64,000 bases of DNA from Saccharopolyspora kobensis (GTDB lineage Bacteria > Actinomycetota > Actinomycetes > Mycobacteriales > Pseudonocardiaceae), in NCBI RefSeq assembly GCF_900108315.1, contig NZ_FNVB01000002.1, positions 1,013,103 to 1,077,102 of the forward strand, in the 5' to 3' direction. The translations under genes were made by a program, and so were the position numbers. The notes beneath the pieces are model-generated. The model made no database searches. It worked only from the letters and a program-made list of their open reading frames with translations, and was not told where the DNA came from. Below are positions 7,880 to 16,418 of this stretch, piece by piece. Numbering within the stretch: the stretch's first letter is position 1; each line of letters begins with the position of its first letter.

Positions 7880-9243
7880 GGCAGGTTCATCTCCTCACCC
7901 GGTTCTTCCTGCGGGGCGAGCGGAGCGCGGATCAGTCGCCGGAGCACGGCGACGGTCGTCACGGTGAGCGCGGCGTACACCACCCCGACCACGAGCAGCC
8001 CCACCGCCAGGCCTGGCACCGGTGTCACCGCGTCGGCGGTGCGCAGCACACCCCACACGATCCAGGGCTGCCGCCCGACCTCGGTGGTGATCCACCCGGC
8101 TTCGAGCGCGATCGCGGCCGCCGCACCGGCCACCGCCGAACCCCGCAGGAACCAGCGCGAAGCGGGCAGATCGCGCCGACGCCACCACGCCACGGCCAAC
8201 CAGATGCCCAGCAGCAGGAGGAACACCCCGATGGCCACCATCACCTGGAACGACCAGTGCACCACGTTCACCGGTGGCCGGTCTTCGGGTGCGAACCGGT
8301 CCAAGCCGATGATCAGCGCTTGCGGGTCCCAATGCGCCAGCAACGACAGCCCGTGCGGGATCTCCAGCGCGTAGCGCATCTCGCCGTCCTCGTAGAAACC
8401 GCCGATGTGCAACGGCACCGCGTGCGAGGTCGCGAACACGCCTTCGATCGCGGCCAGCTTCGCGGGCTGGTTCGTCGCCAGGAACTTCGCCGCCCAGTCG
8501 CCCACGGCGATCTGCACCGGGGTCAGCGCGGCCGCCGCGGTGAACGGCACCAGGAAGCCCAAGCGGTGGTACCGATCCGTGCGACCGCGCAGCATGGCCA
8601 CCGCGTACACCGACGCCATGCCGTAGCCGGCCACCATGAACGCCGCGATGATCATGTGCACCGTCTGCGGCGGCGTGGCGGGGTTGAACATCGCGGCCCA
8701 GGGCCGGACGCCCACGACTCGGCCGGCGTCGAGGTCGAAGCCGCGCGGCTGGTTCATCCACGCGTTCGCCGCGACGACGAAGAACGCCGACGCGATGCCG
8801 GCCAGGCAGACCGGGATGCCGGTGAGCACGTGCACCCGCGGTGGCAACCGGTTCCACCCGTAGAGGTAGATGCCGAGGAAGATCGCCTCGATGAAGAAGG
8901 CGAAGCCCTCCAAGGCGAAGGGCAGCCCGATGACCTGGCCGTAGGTGTCCATCATCCCCGGCCATAGCACGCCCATCTCGAAGCTGAGGATCGTGCCCGA
9001 CACCGCGCCGACGGCGAACAGCACCCCCATGGCCTGGGCCCACCGGTGCGCCAACGCCAGGTAGGTGCGGTCACCTCGGCGGATCGCCCGCCACTCGGCG
9101 AACACGGTGATCGCGGGCATCCCCACGCCGAAGCAGGCGATCACGATGTGCCAGCCCAACGACAGCGCCATCTGAACCCGCGCCGCCACCAGGTCCGCCG
9201 GGGTCGCCGCTCCGGCGAACACCAGATCGGGTAGCCCGCTCAC
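7876..9243 (-). CDS. cydA: Cytochrome bd-type quinol oxidase subunit I (short, CIO-like)
   Basis: The 455-residue subunit carries the haem sites. Visible landmarks are the haem-ligand region ALSLGWHIVIACFGVGMP, the segment SFEMGVLWPGMM, ALEGFAFFIEAIFLGIYLYGW and the GRQPWIVWGVLRT motif (short form of GRxPW). It is shorter than the E. coli CydA and has QPW rather than WPW, as in cyanide-insensitive-oxidase-type enzymes. The GTG at 9243 has GGAGG eight bases upstream; a longer frame to 9327 lacks support. It leads the cydAB operon. Confidence 0.92.
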   Translation of the reverse strand: MSGLPDLVFAGAATPADLVAARVQMALSLGWHIVIACFGVGMPAITVFAEWRAIRRGDRTYLALAHRWAQAMGVLFAVGAVSGTILSFEMGVLWPGMMDTYGQVIGLPFALEGFAFFIEAIFLGIYLYGWNRLPPRVHVLTGIPVCLAGIASAFFVVAANAWMNQPRGFDLDAGRVVGVRPWAAMFNPATPPQTVHMIIAAFMVAGYGMASVYAVAMLRGRTDRYHRLGFLVPFTAAAALTPVQIAVGDWAAKFLATNQPAKLAAIEGVFATSHAVPLHIGGFYEDGEMRYALEIPHGLSLLAHWDPQALIIGLDRFAPEDRPPVNVVHWSFQVMVAIGVFLLLLGIWLAVAWWRRRDLPASRWFLRGSAVAGAAAAIALEAGWITTEVGRQPWIVWGVLRTADAVTPVPGLAVGLLVVGVVYAALTVTTVAVLRRLIRAPLAPQEEPGEEMNLP

Positions 9244-9694
9244 CCGCAACACCTCCACACCGCCCAGCCGCGAAACTCCCGCGAACCACGTCAAGCAGGG
9301 GGTTCCCCTCCACTCCGCCGGGCACACGGGGCGGAGTGCTCAGTGCCCGGAACAGCGCCGTGGCCCTCCGGGGAAGGCGGAACCCCAGTCCCGCGGTTCG
9401 GTCGTCACCCGGGAGCCCGGCACTGCCCGTCTACAGTGGATGACCCCGGCCGCTGGCACGAACCACGTTGACCGACGAGACGGAGTCGGTCAGCACCCTC
9501 GGGGCCGGAGGTGCCGCGAAGCTCCGGGAAGTGCTTGCCGCTTCCTTTCCAGGAGCGGGTGGAGACGGCGATCAACGCGGGCGTGGGAAAGGGTGCGACC
9601 GGCGATCTCCGCGCTGCGCAGCGATTGCGGGGATTGGGCAGTTGTGAGGCACTGCAGGAGTGGACTTCTGGAACCTCTGGATTGGGAAACGGGC
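9244..9694. other. Divergent intergenic region with one inverted repeat
   Basis: No convincing gene lies in these 451 bases. A perfect 8-bp inverted repeat, TGACCGAC / GTCGGTCA (9469-9492, 8-base loop), is visible and could be an operator. The cydA promoter must also be here, but no canonical -35/-10 is evident. Confidence 0.5.
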
Positions 9695-10258
9695 GTGAAC
9701 AGGACGAAGACGGGCAGACCTCGACGGCCGGACCGGCCGCAGACCTCGAAGGAGGTCTTCCGGCAGGGCGCTGTCCACGGTCTCGTGGCGGGTGCCGTCG
9801 GTGTCGTCGCCATGACGGTCAGCGAGAAGCTGGAACAGCGCCTCACCGGTCGCCCGAACTCGCACGTGCCGGGTGCCACGATGGCGGCGCTCATGGGGAT
9901 GCGGCGGGAACCGACGGGCATGAACCTCCTCATGCACCTCGGCCAGGGAGTGCTCCTCGGGGCGCTTCGCGGCGCGATGGCCCACGCCGGTTTGCGGGGG
10001 CCGTTCTCCTCCGCCATGTTCGCGGTCGTGCGCTTGACCAACGATCAGACGCTGGAGAACGCGACCGGAGTCGGTGCCCCGCCGTGGACGTGGCCGCGTG
10101 ATGAGCTCGCCGTCGACCTGTTCCACAAAGCGGTGTACGCGATCGCGACGGGACTCGTGGCGGACCGGCTTGCGGCGCGCACGGGCGCGGGGCCCGGGCA
10201 GCGCCACGCGCAACGCGTTCCCGGTCGTCACGCTCACGTGGGGCCGCCGCCGAACTGA
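9695..10258 (+). CDS. Hypothetical membrane-associated protein
   Basis: The 187-residue product starts at GTG (VNRTKTGRPRRP). A long upstream open frame to 9440 is discarded because it has no coding look and overlaps the promoter region. After a basic N-terminus, hydrophobic stretches (GLVAGAVGVVAMTV; MHLGQGVLLGALRGAMAHAG; AVYAIATGLVADRL) suggest two or three membrane helices separated by a conserved-looking NATGVGAPPWTWPRDELAVD loop. Resembles uncharacterised actinobacterial proteins; role unknown. Confidence 0.6.
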   Translation: MNRTKTGRPRRPDRPQTSKEVFRQGAVHGLVAGAVGVVAMTVSEKLEQRLTGRPNSHVPGATMAALMGMRREPTGMNLLMHLGQGVLLGALRGAMAHAGLRGPFSSAMFAVVRLTNDQTLENATGVGAPPWTWPRDELAVDLFHKAVYAIATGLVADRLAARTGAGPGQRHAQRVPGRHAHVGPPPN

Positions 10259-10456
10259 TGATGTCGGTGGGCACGGGTGCGCCCGCATCGGCGAGCAGGC
10301 CGAAGTCCTCGAAGCCGCACGTGCGGCGGGCGGGACGTCACGGGTTCGATGTCGGTCATGGTCCACTGTGTACTCCTGCGCACCGGTCGACGTGATGCCC
10401 GCAGCCTTGCCCGACCGGACGACGCGGCGCCTGCCGTGCTCGTCGCTGGCTGGTCG
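10259..10456. other. Convergent intergenic region, possible decayed gene start
   Basis: On the minus strand an ATG at about 10370 reads MTDIEPVTSRPPHV. After a one-base frame change it continues GFEDFGLLADAGAPVPTD, which looks like protein rather than noise. Neither frame is open long enough to be a gene. It may be the remnant of a broken coding sequence; evidence is thin. Confidence 0.25.
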
Positions 10457-11002
10457 TCACCGTCGGACAGGGCTGTCGCTCTCGTCGGTGTTCTGCCACC
10501 GGCGGACTCCGGCTCCCTGCGCGTAGGAGAGGTGGCCGCCGAGTGCGCCGCCGATCGCGATGGTGAGCGTTCCGAGCGCCATCGAGACCTTCGCCGAGCG
10601 GGCGCCGGGCCGACAGCACAGCGAAGCGCCGAAGAAGGCCGTCGAGACGACGTTCGCCGTCGCGTGCAGCGCGCCGACACGCCGTTGTCGCGCGTCGAGG
10701 TGGGCGAAGTCGGCCAATCCCGCGACGACGGCGGGTGGCACGGCGATCAGGCCGAGTGCGATCAGCCACCTGGCGGCCTGGCGGTTTCCGGTGCAGAGCT
10801 CGAGGACAGGTGCGGACACGCACGCACCGATCGGCACGGTGACCAGCAGGGGGTGGACCGGGTGCCCGAGCCACGCACCGCCGAGCAGCCGATCGGCGCG
10901 CGTACCGCTGATCGTGCGCCGGACGGCGCGGGCCACGGCCTCCGCTGGCCGCTCCACCCATCGAGCGGACTCCGCTGCTTGCAGAACCTTGCGCACTGCC
11001 AT
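10457..11002 (-). CDS. DUF2231-family membrane protein
   Basis: The 181-residue protein has the DUF2231 hallmark LGHPVHPLLVTVPIGA near residue 50, followed by four predicted membrane helices. The family is common in actinobacteria and sometimes linked to haem or redox membrane proteins, but its function is not established. The ATG at 11002 is chosen (MAVRKVLQAAES). The frame extends to 11137 with sequence that lacks family features. The final residues (RRWQNTDESDSPVRR) are a hydrophilic tail. Confidence 0.75.
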   Translation of the reverse strand: MAVRKVLQAAESARWVERPAEAVARAVRRTISGTRADRLLGGAWLGHPVHPLLVTVPIGACVSAPVLELCTGNRQAARWLIALGLIAVPPAVVAGLADFAHLDARQRRVGALHATANVVSTAFFGASLCCRPGARSAKVSMALGTLTIAIGGALGGHLSYAQGAGVRRWQNTDESDSPVRR

Positions 11003-11152
11003 GGCCCCGGCTACCCGGACGGCCACGCGGCTATGCCAGGCCCCCGCATGCTGGCCAAGCTCCTGACGCGCTTGTGTGGGGCTGTGTCGGGCCGGGTATG
11101 TCCAGTGGTCGACGTCGAGGTCGTCCGCAGGACCCAAAGGGAGGGATTCTCC

Positions 11153-11377
11153 GTGTTGCGCAAGCTTTCCGACGCAGGTCTGACATCCGACATGTTGTTC
11201 GCCGCCGGTTTCGCCTCGATCGGGTTGAGCGTCCTGTCGTGGGCCGTCTCGCAGCGAGGCGAGAACAAGGGCGTGGACCGAGCTGACCGATGGGGAATCT
11301 TCGTCGGTGAGTGGGCGCCGACGTTCTTCGCCCTGGGCGTGGGGCTTCGCCTGGAGGAGGACAAACCCCGTCGGTGA
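11153..11377 (+). CDS. Small two-helix membrane protein
   Basis: The 74-residue product starts at GTG with a strong GGGAGGG-type site seven bases upstream (11140-11145). It has two hydrophobic segments, SDMLFAAGFASIGLSVLSWAV and WGIFVGEWAPTFFALGVGLRL, joined by a short charged loop, and ends EEDKPRR. The topology suggests a helical hairpin in the cytoplasmic membrane. No function is known to me. The good ribosome site and clean hydrophobicity pattern argue that it is real despite its size. Confidence 0.65.
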   Translation: MLRKLSDAGLTSDMLFAAGFASIGLSVLSWAVSQRGENKGVDRADRWGIFVGEWAPTFFALGVGLRLEEDKPRR

Positions 11378-11659
11378 GGGGCGAGATGCGTGCCCGCGTG
11401 CGGGACGGGGTCACCGGTCTTCGAACTGAGGCGGCCTGAAGCTGCAGACGCTTCTCCGCGCTGCTGGAACCCGTTGCCGCTCCTCGCACAGGTCATCCCT
11501 CAACGCGCGGCCGAGCGCACCGGGTGTCCGTCCCGGTGCGCCCGGCCGCTGAGGACTGCTCTCGACCCGCGAGGATCGCAATCCCCGGGTCGATCCTTTT
11601 GTCCTTCCGAGCAGCCGGGCACGCCCCAGAACATGGCTGTGCGCAATGGGAGCCCTCAG

Positions 11660-12231
11660 ATGAGCACCGATCAACGCGTCGAGAAGCAGGTGGTCGTCGG
11701 GCTGATCGTCGATCCCGGCATTTCGCGCTCGCTGGCGAGCAAGGTCGTCTCGGAGCTGCCCGGTGCGTTGTCGGGAGCGGCCGGTGAGCACATCGCCTGG
11801 GATGTGCACATGGTGACCAGGAAGCTCACCATGGACGCAGGTGGCCGCATACCGATCGAGCAGTACGCCGGGCAATGGCTGGCCAAGGAGGACCACCCGA
11901 GCCGGACAGCGCCCTGCTGTACAACATCGCGACCGTGATCACGCTGTTCATCGGCGTGACCTGCCTTTACATCATCCTCTTCGTCGTGACCCTGGTCGCC
12001 GCGATCGCAGTGATCGCTCCGACGTACCTCACGTCCGTTCTCGGGCATCCGACGACGTTCGGCGATTACCTGCACCTGGTCCGGCTGGCCACGTCGCTGG
12101 GAACGGTTGCCGGTGCGCTGGGCGCCAGCCTGGAGACCAGGGAGGCAGTGCTGCGCGCCACCTACGGTGGCCGGGAACGCGAGCGGCGCGCGCTCGCACT
12201 GGAACGCCAGAACCGCGACAGCGACTCGTAG
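11660..12231 (+). pseudogene. Actinobacterial membrane protein with large internal deletion and frameshift
   Basis: The first ~75 residues (MSTDQRVEKQVVVGLIVDPG ... RIPIEQYAGQWLAK) match the soluble N-terminal domain of an uncharacterised actinobacterial membrane protein. In another frame, from about 11900, the C-terminal membrane domain follows (DSALLYNIATVITLFIGV, AIAVIAPTYLTSVLGHP, ASLGTVAGALGASLE pattern). As I recall the family, ~200 residues including several helices normally separate these parts. Here they are joined directly and out of frame. The ATG at 11660 has GGGAG upstream. The deletion makes it a pseudogene rather than a sequencing slip. Confidence 0.65.
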
Positions 12232-12253
12232 CCGCCGCAACACCGCCGGGTGC

Positions 12254-12718
12254 TCAGGACAGGCTGCGCGGGTGCCTGTCCAGATCCGTTCCGCGTCGTG
12301 GTGCGGGCAGGTCGGGCGCCAGGGCATCTGCCGGAATGATGCGCCGCGCGGTCACAGCGCCCGCTTCTTCCGCCAGCACAGTGCAGTAGGCGGTGGCGTA
12401 GGCGTGTTTCACCAGCAGCGATCGCGCTTTGTGCTCGGGTGCGGTCGCGGGCAGGATAGCGGTTTCCGGCAGCTGGACGTCGAGCACGGCCGTTCCGTCG
12501 TCGTTGCGGTTGGCTCGCCCGGTGCACCGCAGCCAGGCGGCCAGCGGGTTGCCTGGCGGGCCGACGACGACTTCGATCCGGCCTCTGCGAGCGAGCTCGG
12601 CAGCGGTGCATCGTTGCGCGAGTTCACGAGCTGCGTGGCGGCCGGCCGCGTCGGCTGCGATGATGATGTCCTCCCAATCTCCGTCGCACAGGACTGTGGA
12701 GTCGTCCACGGGAAACAT
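12254..12718 (-). CDS. Hypothetical protein
   Basis: The 154-residue product starts MFPVDDSTVLCDGDWEDI at the ATG at 12718, with GGTGAG just upstream; a GTG three codons earlier is possible. The sequence is soluble, with a beta-rich middle (IEVVVGPPGNPLAAW) and a helical C-terminal part (KARSLLVKHAYATAYCTVLAEEAG). I recognise no domain. It is convergent with the decayed membrane protein, leaving only 22 bases between them. Confidence 0.5.
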   Translation of the reverse strand: MFPVDDSTVLCDGDWEDIIIAADAAGRHAARELAQRCTAAELARRGRIEVVVGPPGNPLAAWLRCTGRANRNDDGTAVLDVQLPETAILPATAPEHKARSLLVKHAYATAYCTVLAEEAGAVTARRIIPADALAPDLPAPRRGTDLDRHPRSLS

Positions 12719-13017
12719 CTGTCTCACCGCCCAAGCTGATGACCCTCCCTACGTGGCTACCCGCAGGCCCCGTCGGCAACCTGGCTGGGCAGCGGCCGTG
12801 AACCGGGACCATTCCGCCCCGCCAACGAGACGGACATTGACCGGGAAAGCCTGACCGTTGACGCACCGCGAATTCCGAACACCGCGGACGTCGCATGAAT
12901 CAGAAGTCCCATTGCGCTGCGCGGGGATCCACGTCGACCGCGTTCGGGGTTTGACCACTGCGAATTCGGGCATTCCCGGAAGGAGTGCTGATTCGGACTT
13001 CGGAGGTGCCCGAAGAC

Positions 13018-13509
13018 GTGGATGCTCCCTCTTCGCAGCGGATGCTGGAAATCTACCTCAACGATCACCTGGCGGCCGCCACCGGCGGTGTCGCACTGGC
13101 ACGTCGAGCGACCCGGAACAATCGTGACGCGGCGATCACGCCACGCCTGGCGGCTGTCGCCCGCGAGATCGAGCAGGACCGGCGTTCCCTCCTGGCGATC
13201 ATGCGGAAACTCGACGTGCAGGTCGCCCGTTACAAGGTGGCCATGGGCTGGGCAGGAGAAAAGGCCGGGCGGCTGAAGCTCAACGGAGGCCTGGTGAATC
13301 GGACGCCGCTGAGCGATCTGATCGAACTGGAAGCCCTCGTCCTCGGAGTGCAAGGCAAAGCGGCGGGCTGGCGAACCCTGCTGACGATCGCGGAGCGCGA
13401 GCCTCGCGTGAACACCGACATGCTGCGAAACCTCCTCACCCGCGCACAGCAGCAGTTCGACGAACTGGAAAGCATTCGCGTGCAGATCGCATCCGAGATG
13501 ACAACATGA
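13018..13509 (+). CDS. Helical hypothetical protein
   Basis: A ~163-residue protein that is almost entirely alpha-helical: an N-terminal QRMLEIYLNDHLAAATGGV helix, then LAAVAREIEQDRRSLLAIMRKL, then LIELEALVLGVQGKAAGWRTLL and a long C-terminal helix to the end. The helical spacing resembles small four-helix actinobacterial proteins of unknown role. The frame opens at a GTG at 12985, but GGAAGGAG there touches the codon. The GTG at 13018 with GGAGG 11 bases upstream is a compromise, so the start is uncertain. Confidence 0.6.
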   Translation: MDAPSSQRMLEIYLNDHLAAATGGVALARRATRNNRDAAITPRLAAVAREIEQDRRSLLAIMRKLDVQVARYKVAMGWAGEKAGRLKLNGGLVNRTPLSDLIELEALVLGVQGKAAGWRTLLTIAEREPRVNTDMLRNLLTRAQQQFDELESIRVQIASEMTT

Positions 13510-13537
13510 CGGCGGAAATCTGGGCAGCGCACGACGC

Positions 13538-13981
13538 TCAGCCGGTCTGCAGCTCGCGCAGCCGTCCGGACACCGTGGCCAAGGCCCGCTCCAGCGTGGT
13601 GTAGCAGTGAAACGTCTCGGTCGACTCCGCAGCGATCAGCGCCCGCCGCAGGCAGTGCACGTCGCCGGTGACCAGCCGCAGGTCCACACCTCGGCTGCCG
13701 GCCTGGCGGTGGGCGTGCAGCAGGAGCTCCAACCCCGCCACACCGATGAAGCTCAGCCCGGACAGCTCCAGCACGACCGTGTCGGCCATGGAGGACAACC
13801 GGGTCGCGAGCAGCTCGTGCAGGCGGGCGGCGGTTCGGCGGTCCAGCTCGCCGCCCACCCGGATCACCACGGATGTGCTCGTGGGACGCGAGCACCGCAG
13901 GTCGAGGCCCGGATGGTGCCCGGGGCGATCGGGAGTTACCCGCGGTGACCGAGCACCTGGCGAGAGTTCAGGTGTGCTCAT
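13538..13981 (-). CDS. STAS-domain protein, anti-sigma factor antagonist-like
   Basis: The 147-residue product is a single STAS domain after a ~35-residue disordered N-terminus. Recognisable strands and helices are VVIRVGGELDRRTAARLHELL, TVVLELSGLSFIGVAGLELL and a C-terminal FHCYTTLERALATV. STAS antagonists bind anti-sigma factor kinases and are switched by phosphorylation of a Ser in a D-S-x-G/S-S-G loop. Here the loop is FIGVAGLELL with no Ser or Thr, so the usual control is absent. The ATG at 13981 is preferred to one at 14059. No kinase or sigma gene is adjacent. Confidence 0.8.
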   Translation of the reverse strand: MSTPELSPGARSPRVTPDRPGHHPGLDLRCSRPTSTSVVIRVGGELDRRTAARLHELLATRLSSMADTVVLELSGLSFIGVAGLELLLHAHRQAGSRGVDLRLVTGDVHCLRRALIAAESTETFHCYTTLERALATVSGRLRELQTG

Positions 13982-14165
13982 GTGGCTGCCTCCAGACAGG
14001 GCAGCCGGGTGACGGACCGACGATCCACTACGACATCCCTGTCCCGGCCGGGACAACAACCCCGAAACGAAAAACCGGCGGAATCACTCCGCTGCCGCGT
14101 TCGGTGCAAGGGCGTGCCCCCACCGTACCTCGCTCTCGGCCCGCTCTCCCGGTGGAGGGCCGACG

Positions 14166-15008
14166 TCACGGCGAGGAGCCGCCGCTCCCAGCACCGGGCC
14201 GGATCTCGACGGTCTCCCCTCGCCCGAGGTAGGTGACCTTGTCCTGCAGGCCCCTGCGGCGCACCTCCGCCTCGAAGTCCTCGAGCGAGGACTTGAACAC
14301 GGTGTAGTCGTCGGTGTGCACCGGAATGGTCGTCCTCGCGGGAACCACCTCGAGGAGGTCCGCGCCCTGTCGCGCGTCCATCGTCACCAGCAGGCCACCG
14401 GGCAGCGTGGTCCCGCCGAGGTGCGCGACCACCACGTCGATGTCCGGACAGCGCCGCGCGATCTCCCGCACACCGTCGAACAGCAGGGTGTCACCGGTGA
14501 TGTAGAGCCGGAAGCCGACGCCGTCACCGACCGAACCGAACTCGACGAGGCTGCCCATGACCGGCGGCAGGAGGAACCGCGCCGGGCCGGGCGCGTGCAG
14601 CCCGGGCAGCGCGGTCACCCGCACGAACTCGTCGTGCTTGAGGAGGTTCTGCGACTCCCACGTGCGCAGCCCGGTCGCCCGGCGAAAGCCGTGCCAGCCC
14701 TGCAACCGGCGAGCGGCATGCGGGGTCGTCACGATCGGCGTTCCGCGATCGAGCTTCCGGCGGACCGCGCGGTCCCAGTGGTCGCCGTGCAGGTGGGAGA
14801 GCAGGACCGAATCGATGTCATCCGGCAGTTCCTCGATCTGGATGGCCGGTTCGCGGAGGCGTTTCGACACCAGACCGTGCCCGAGGTACGCCAGCTCGCC
14901 GGCGTGCAGGAAGTTCGGGTCGGTGAGGAGGGTGAACGAGCGCCACCGGAGCAAGGTCGTCGCGTTGCCCACGAACGTCACCGACACCGGATCACGGCTC
15001 TGCCACAT
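14166..15008 (-). CDS. MBL-fold metallohydrolase, UlaG-like
   Basis: The 280-residue enzyme has the metallo-beta-lactamase signature SHLHGDHWD (HxHxDH, residues ~86-91), with a further TGDT aspartate and a PVHTDD histidine completing a two-metal site. The opening SVTFVGNATTLLRW and FTLLTDPNF are typical of the UlaG/beta-lactamase-fold Zn-hydrolase group (lactonases, phosphodiesterases). It lacks a signal peptide and is cytoplasmic. The ATG at 15008 has GAGGTGAGG upstream. The longer frame to 15431 overlaps the divergent small gene. Substrate unknown. Confidence 0.85.
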   Translation of the reverse strand: MWQSRDPVSVTFVGNATTLLRWRSFTLLTDPNFLHAGELAYLGHGLVSKRLREPAIQIEELPDDIDSVLLSHLHGDHWDRAVRRKLDRGTPIVTTPHAARRLQGWHGFRRATGLRTWESQNLLKHDEFVRVTALPGLHAPGPARFLLPPVMGSLVEFGSVGDGVGFRLYITGDTLLFDGVREIARRCPDIDVVVAHLGGTTLPGGLLVTMDARQGADLLEVVPARTTIPVHTDDYTVFKSSLEDFEAEVRRRGLQDKVTYLGRGETVEIRPGAGSGGSSP

Positions 15009-15150
15009 CGGCCTCACCTCAGCACCTTCGGCCCGTGCGCACCGCGGCCCGTACCGGAATGCCCTGCCGCTGCAGCGGTAAACACGACCGCGGTTCGGAG
15101 CAGAACCGGCCGGCGTTTCCCGTCGCGGTGCCCGCGGCCATCCCTGGGGC

Positions 15151-15393
15151 ATGTCCGAGCAGAACTCGTCCGAACCGGATCCGGAGCCCGACCGGACTCC
15201 CGGTCTCGACGACGGTGGATCGGTACCACCGGGTGAGACCCCTCCCGAGTCGGCGTCCGCGACCGAAGGCCTCTCGCACACCAGTCGCCCCAGCGCGCAG
15301 GCCTCGAAATGGGTCTGGCTGGCCGCGATCACCATCGTGGTGCTGCTGGTGGCCGCGTTCTTCGTGTTCCTGGCAGTCGGTTGGGTTCGCTGA
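15151..15393 (+). CDS. Small single-pass membrane protein, DUF6480-like
   Basis: The 80-residue product has a proline- and acid-rich N-terminal half (EPDPEPDRTPGLDDGG, VPPGETPPES) and one C-terminal transmembrane helix (WVWLAAITIVVLLVAAFFVFL). The PDRTPGLxxGGxVPPGETPP pattern matches what I recall of the actinobacterial DUF6480 family. The role is unknown. It is divergent from the MBL-fold gene with 142 bases between starts. Confidence 0.6.
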   Translation: MSEQNSSEPDPEPDRTPGLDDGGSVPPGETPPESASATEGLSHTSRPSAQASKWVWLAAITIVVLLVAAFFVFLAVGWVR

Positions 15394-15468
15394 CCTCTTC
15401 GGGATTCAACATCAGGTAGTTGGGTATCCACGGGCCGCGATGTGCTGTACCTAGGTCAGGAGGTGGCC

Positions 15469-16377
15469 ATGGCGAGCTTGCGGAGCAAAGCGGTCATCGC
15501 CAAGTACCGGATGACCCGCCGAAAGCGGATCTTCGCCGACGCTCGGGCTCTGCGGCAGAGCGCCGAGAGCAACCAGACCGAGACGTCGCAACTGCCGGAC
15601 TGGGTTCGCGCGAAGTTCGACGTGACCGGCCGGGATGTCGACGGCCACCGCTGCTACACGCTGCGCCCGCGCACGTCTGCGGGACCGGCGCACATCTTCT
15701 ACCTGCACGGCGGCGCGTACGTGCACCAGGTCGAGTCCGCGCATTGGAACTTCCTGAACAGGCTGATCGACGTGACCGGTGCCTCGGTGACGGTCCCCCT
15801 GTACCCGTTGGCCCCGGCCCACAGCTACCGCGAGACGATTCCCATGGTCTGGGAGTCCTACGAAGCCACCGTCGGTGCCGAGGCACCGGAGAACCAGGTG
15901 GTCATGGGCGACTCCGCTGGTGGTGCTCTGAGCCTGTTCATCGCTCAGCGGCTGAAGGCCCGAGGCCGACCGCAGCCCCAGCGGGTCGTGCTGATCTCGC
16001 CCTGGCTCGACATCACCGTCACCGACCCGTCGATGACCGAACTGGACCGCCACGATCCCTACCTCGGCATCGAGGGGCTGCGCGAAGCCGGTCGTCTCTA
16101 CGCGAGGGGCCTGGATCCGCACGACCCGCGTCTGAGCCCCATCTACGGCGACCTCGACGGCCTGGCGCCGCTCAGCGTGTACGCGGCGACTCGCGACGTC
16201 CTCCTCGCTGATGCACGGCGGCTTCGCGAGCTCACCGCCCAGCGCGGAGTGCGGATCGACTACGAGGAGTACCCGGGGATGTTCCACGGCTGGATCCTGC
16301 AGTCCCTGCCGGAGGCGCGGGATGCGACCGCCCGGATAGCGAAACTCGTGAACGTCCCGTCACCGGCGCACCGGTAG
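15469..16377 (+). CDS. Alpha/beta hydrolase, hormone-sensitive-lipase type
   Basis: The 302-residue esterase-like enzyme has the oxyanion-hole motif YLHGGAYV (about residue 72), the nucleophile elbow GDSAGG (about residue 147), an acid in the TRDVLLADA region and the catalytic histidine in GMFHGW near the end. No signal peptide is seen. The ATG at 15469 follows AGGAGG with good spacing; an upstream ATG at 15442 is less likely. It precedes the ATP-grasp gene by 41 bases, so the two may be co-transcribed. Likely hydrolyses a small ester; substrate unknown. Confidence 0.85.
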   Translation: MASLRSKAVIAKYRMTRRKRIFADARALRQSAESNQTETSQLPDWVRAKFDVTGRDVDGHRCYTLRPRTSAGPAHIFYLHGGAYVHQVESAHWNFLNRLIDVTGASVTVPLYPLAPAHSYRETIPMVWESYEATVGAEAPENQVVMGDSAGGALSLFIAQRLKARGRPQPQRVVLISPWLDITVTDPSMTELDRHDPYLGIEGLREAGRLYARGLDPHDPRLSPIYGDLDGLAPLSVYAATRDVLLADARRLRELTAQRGVRIDYEEYPGMFHGWILQSLPEARDATARIAKLVNVPSPAHR

Positions 16378-16418
16378 CGGACCCGCGCAGTCAGCCCGAA
16401 CCAGGTCGAGCAAAGGAG

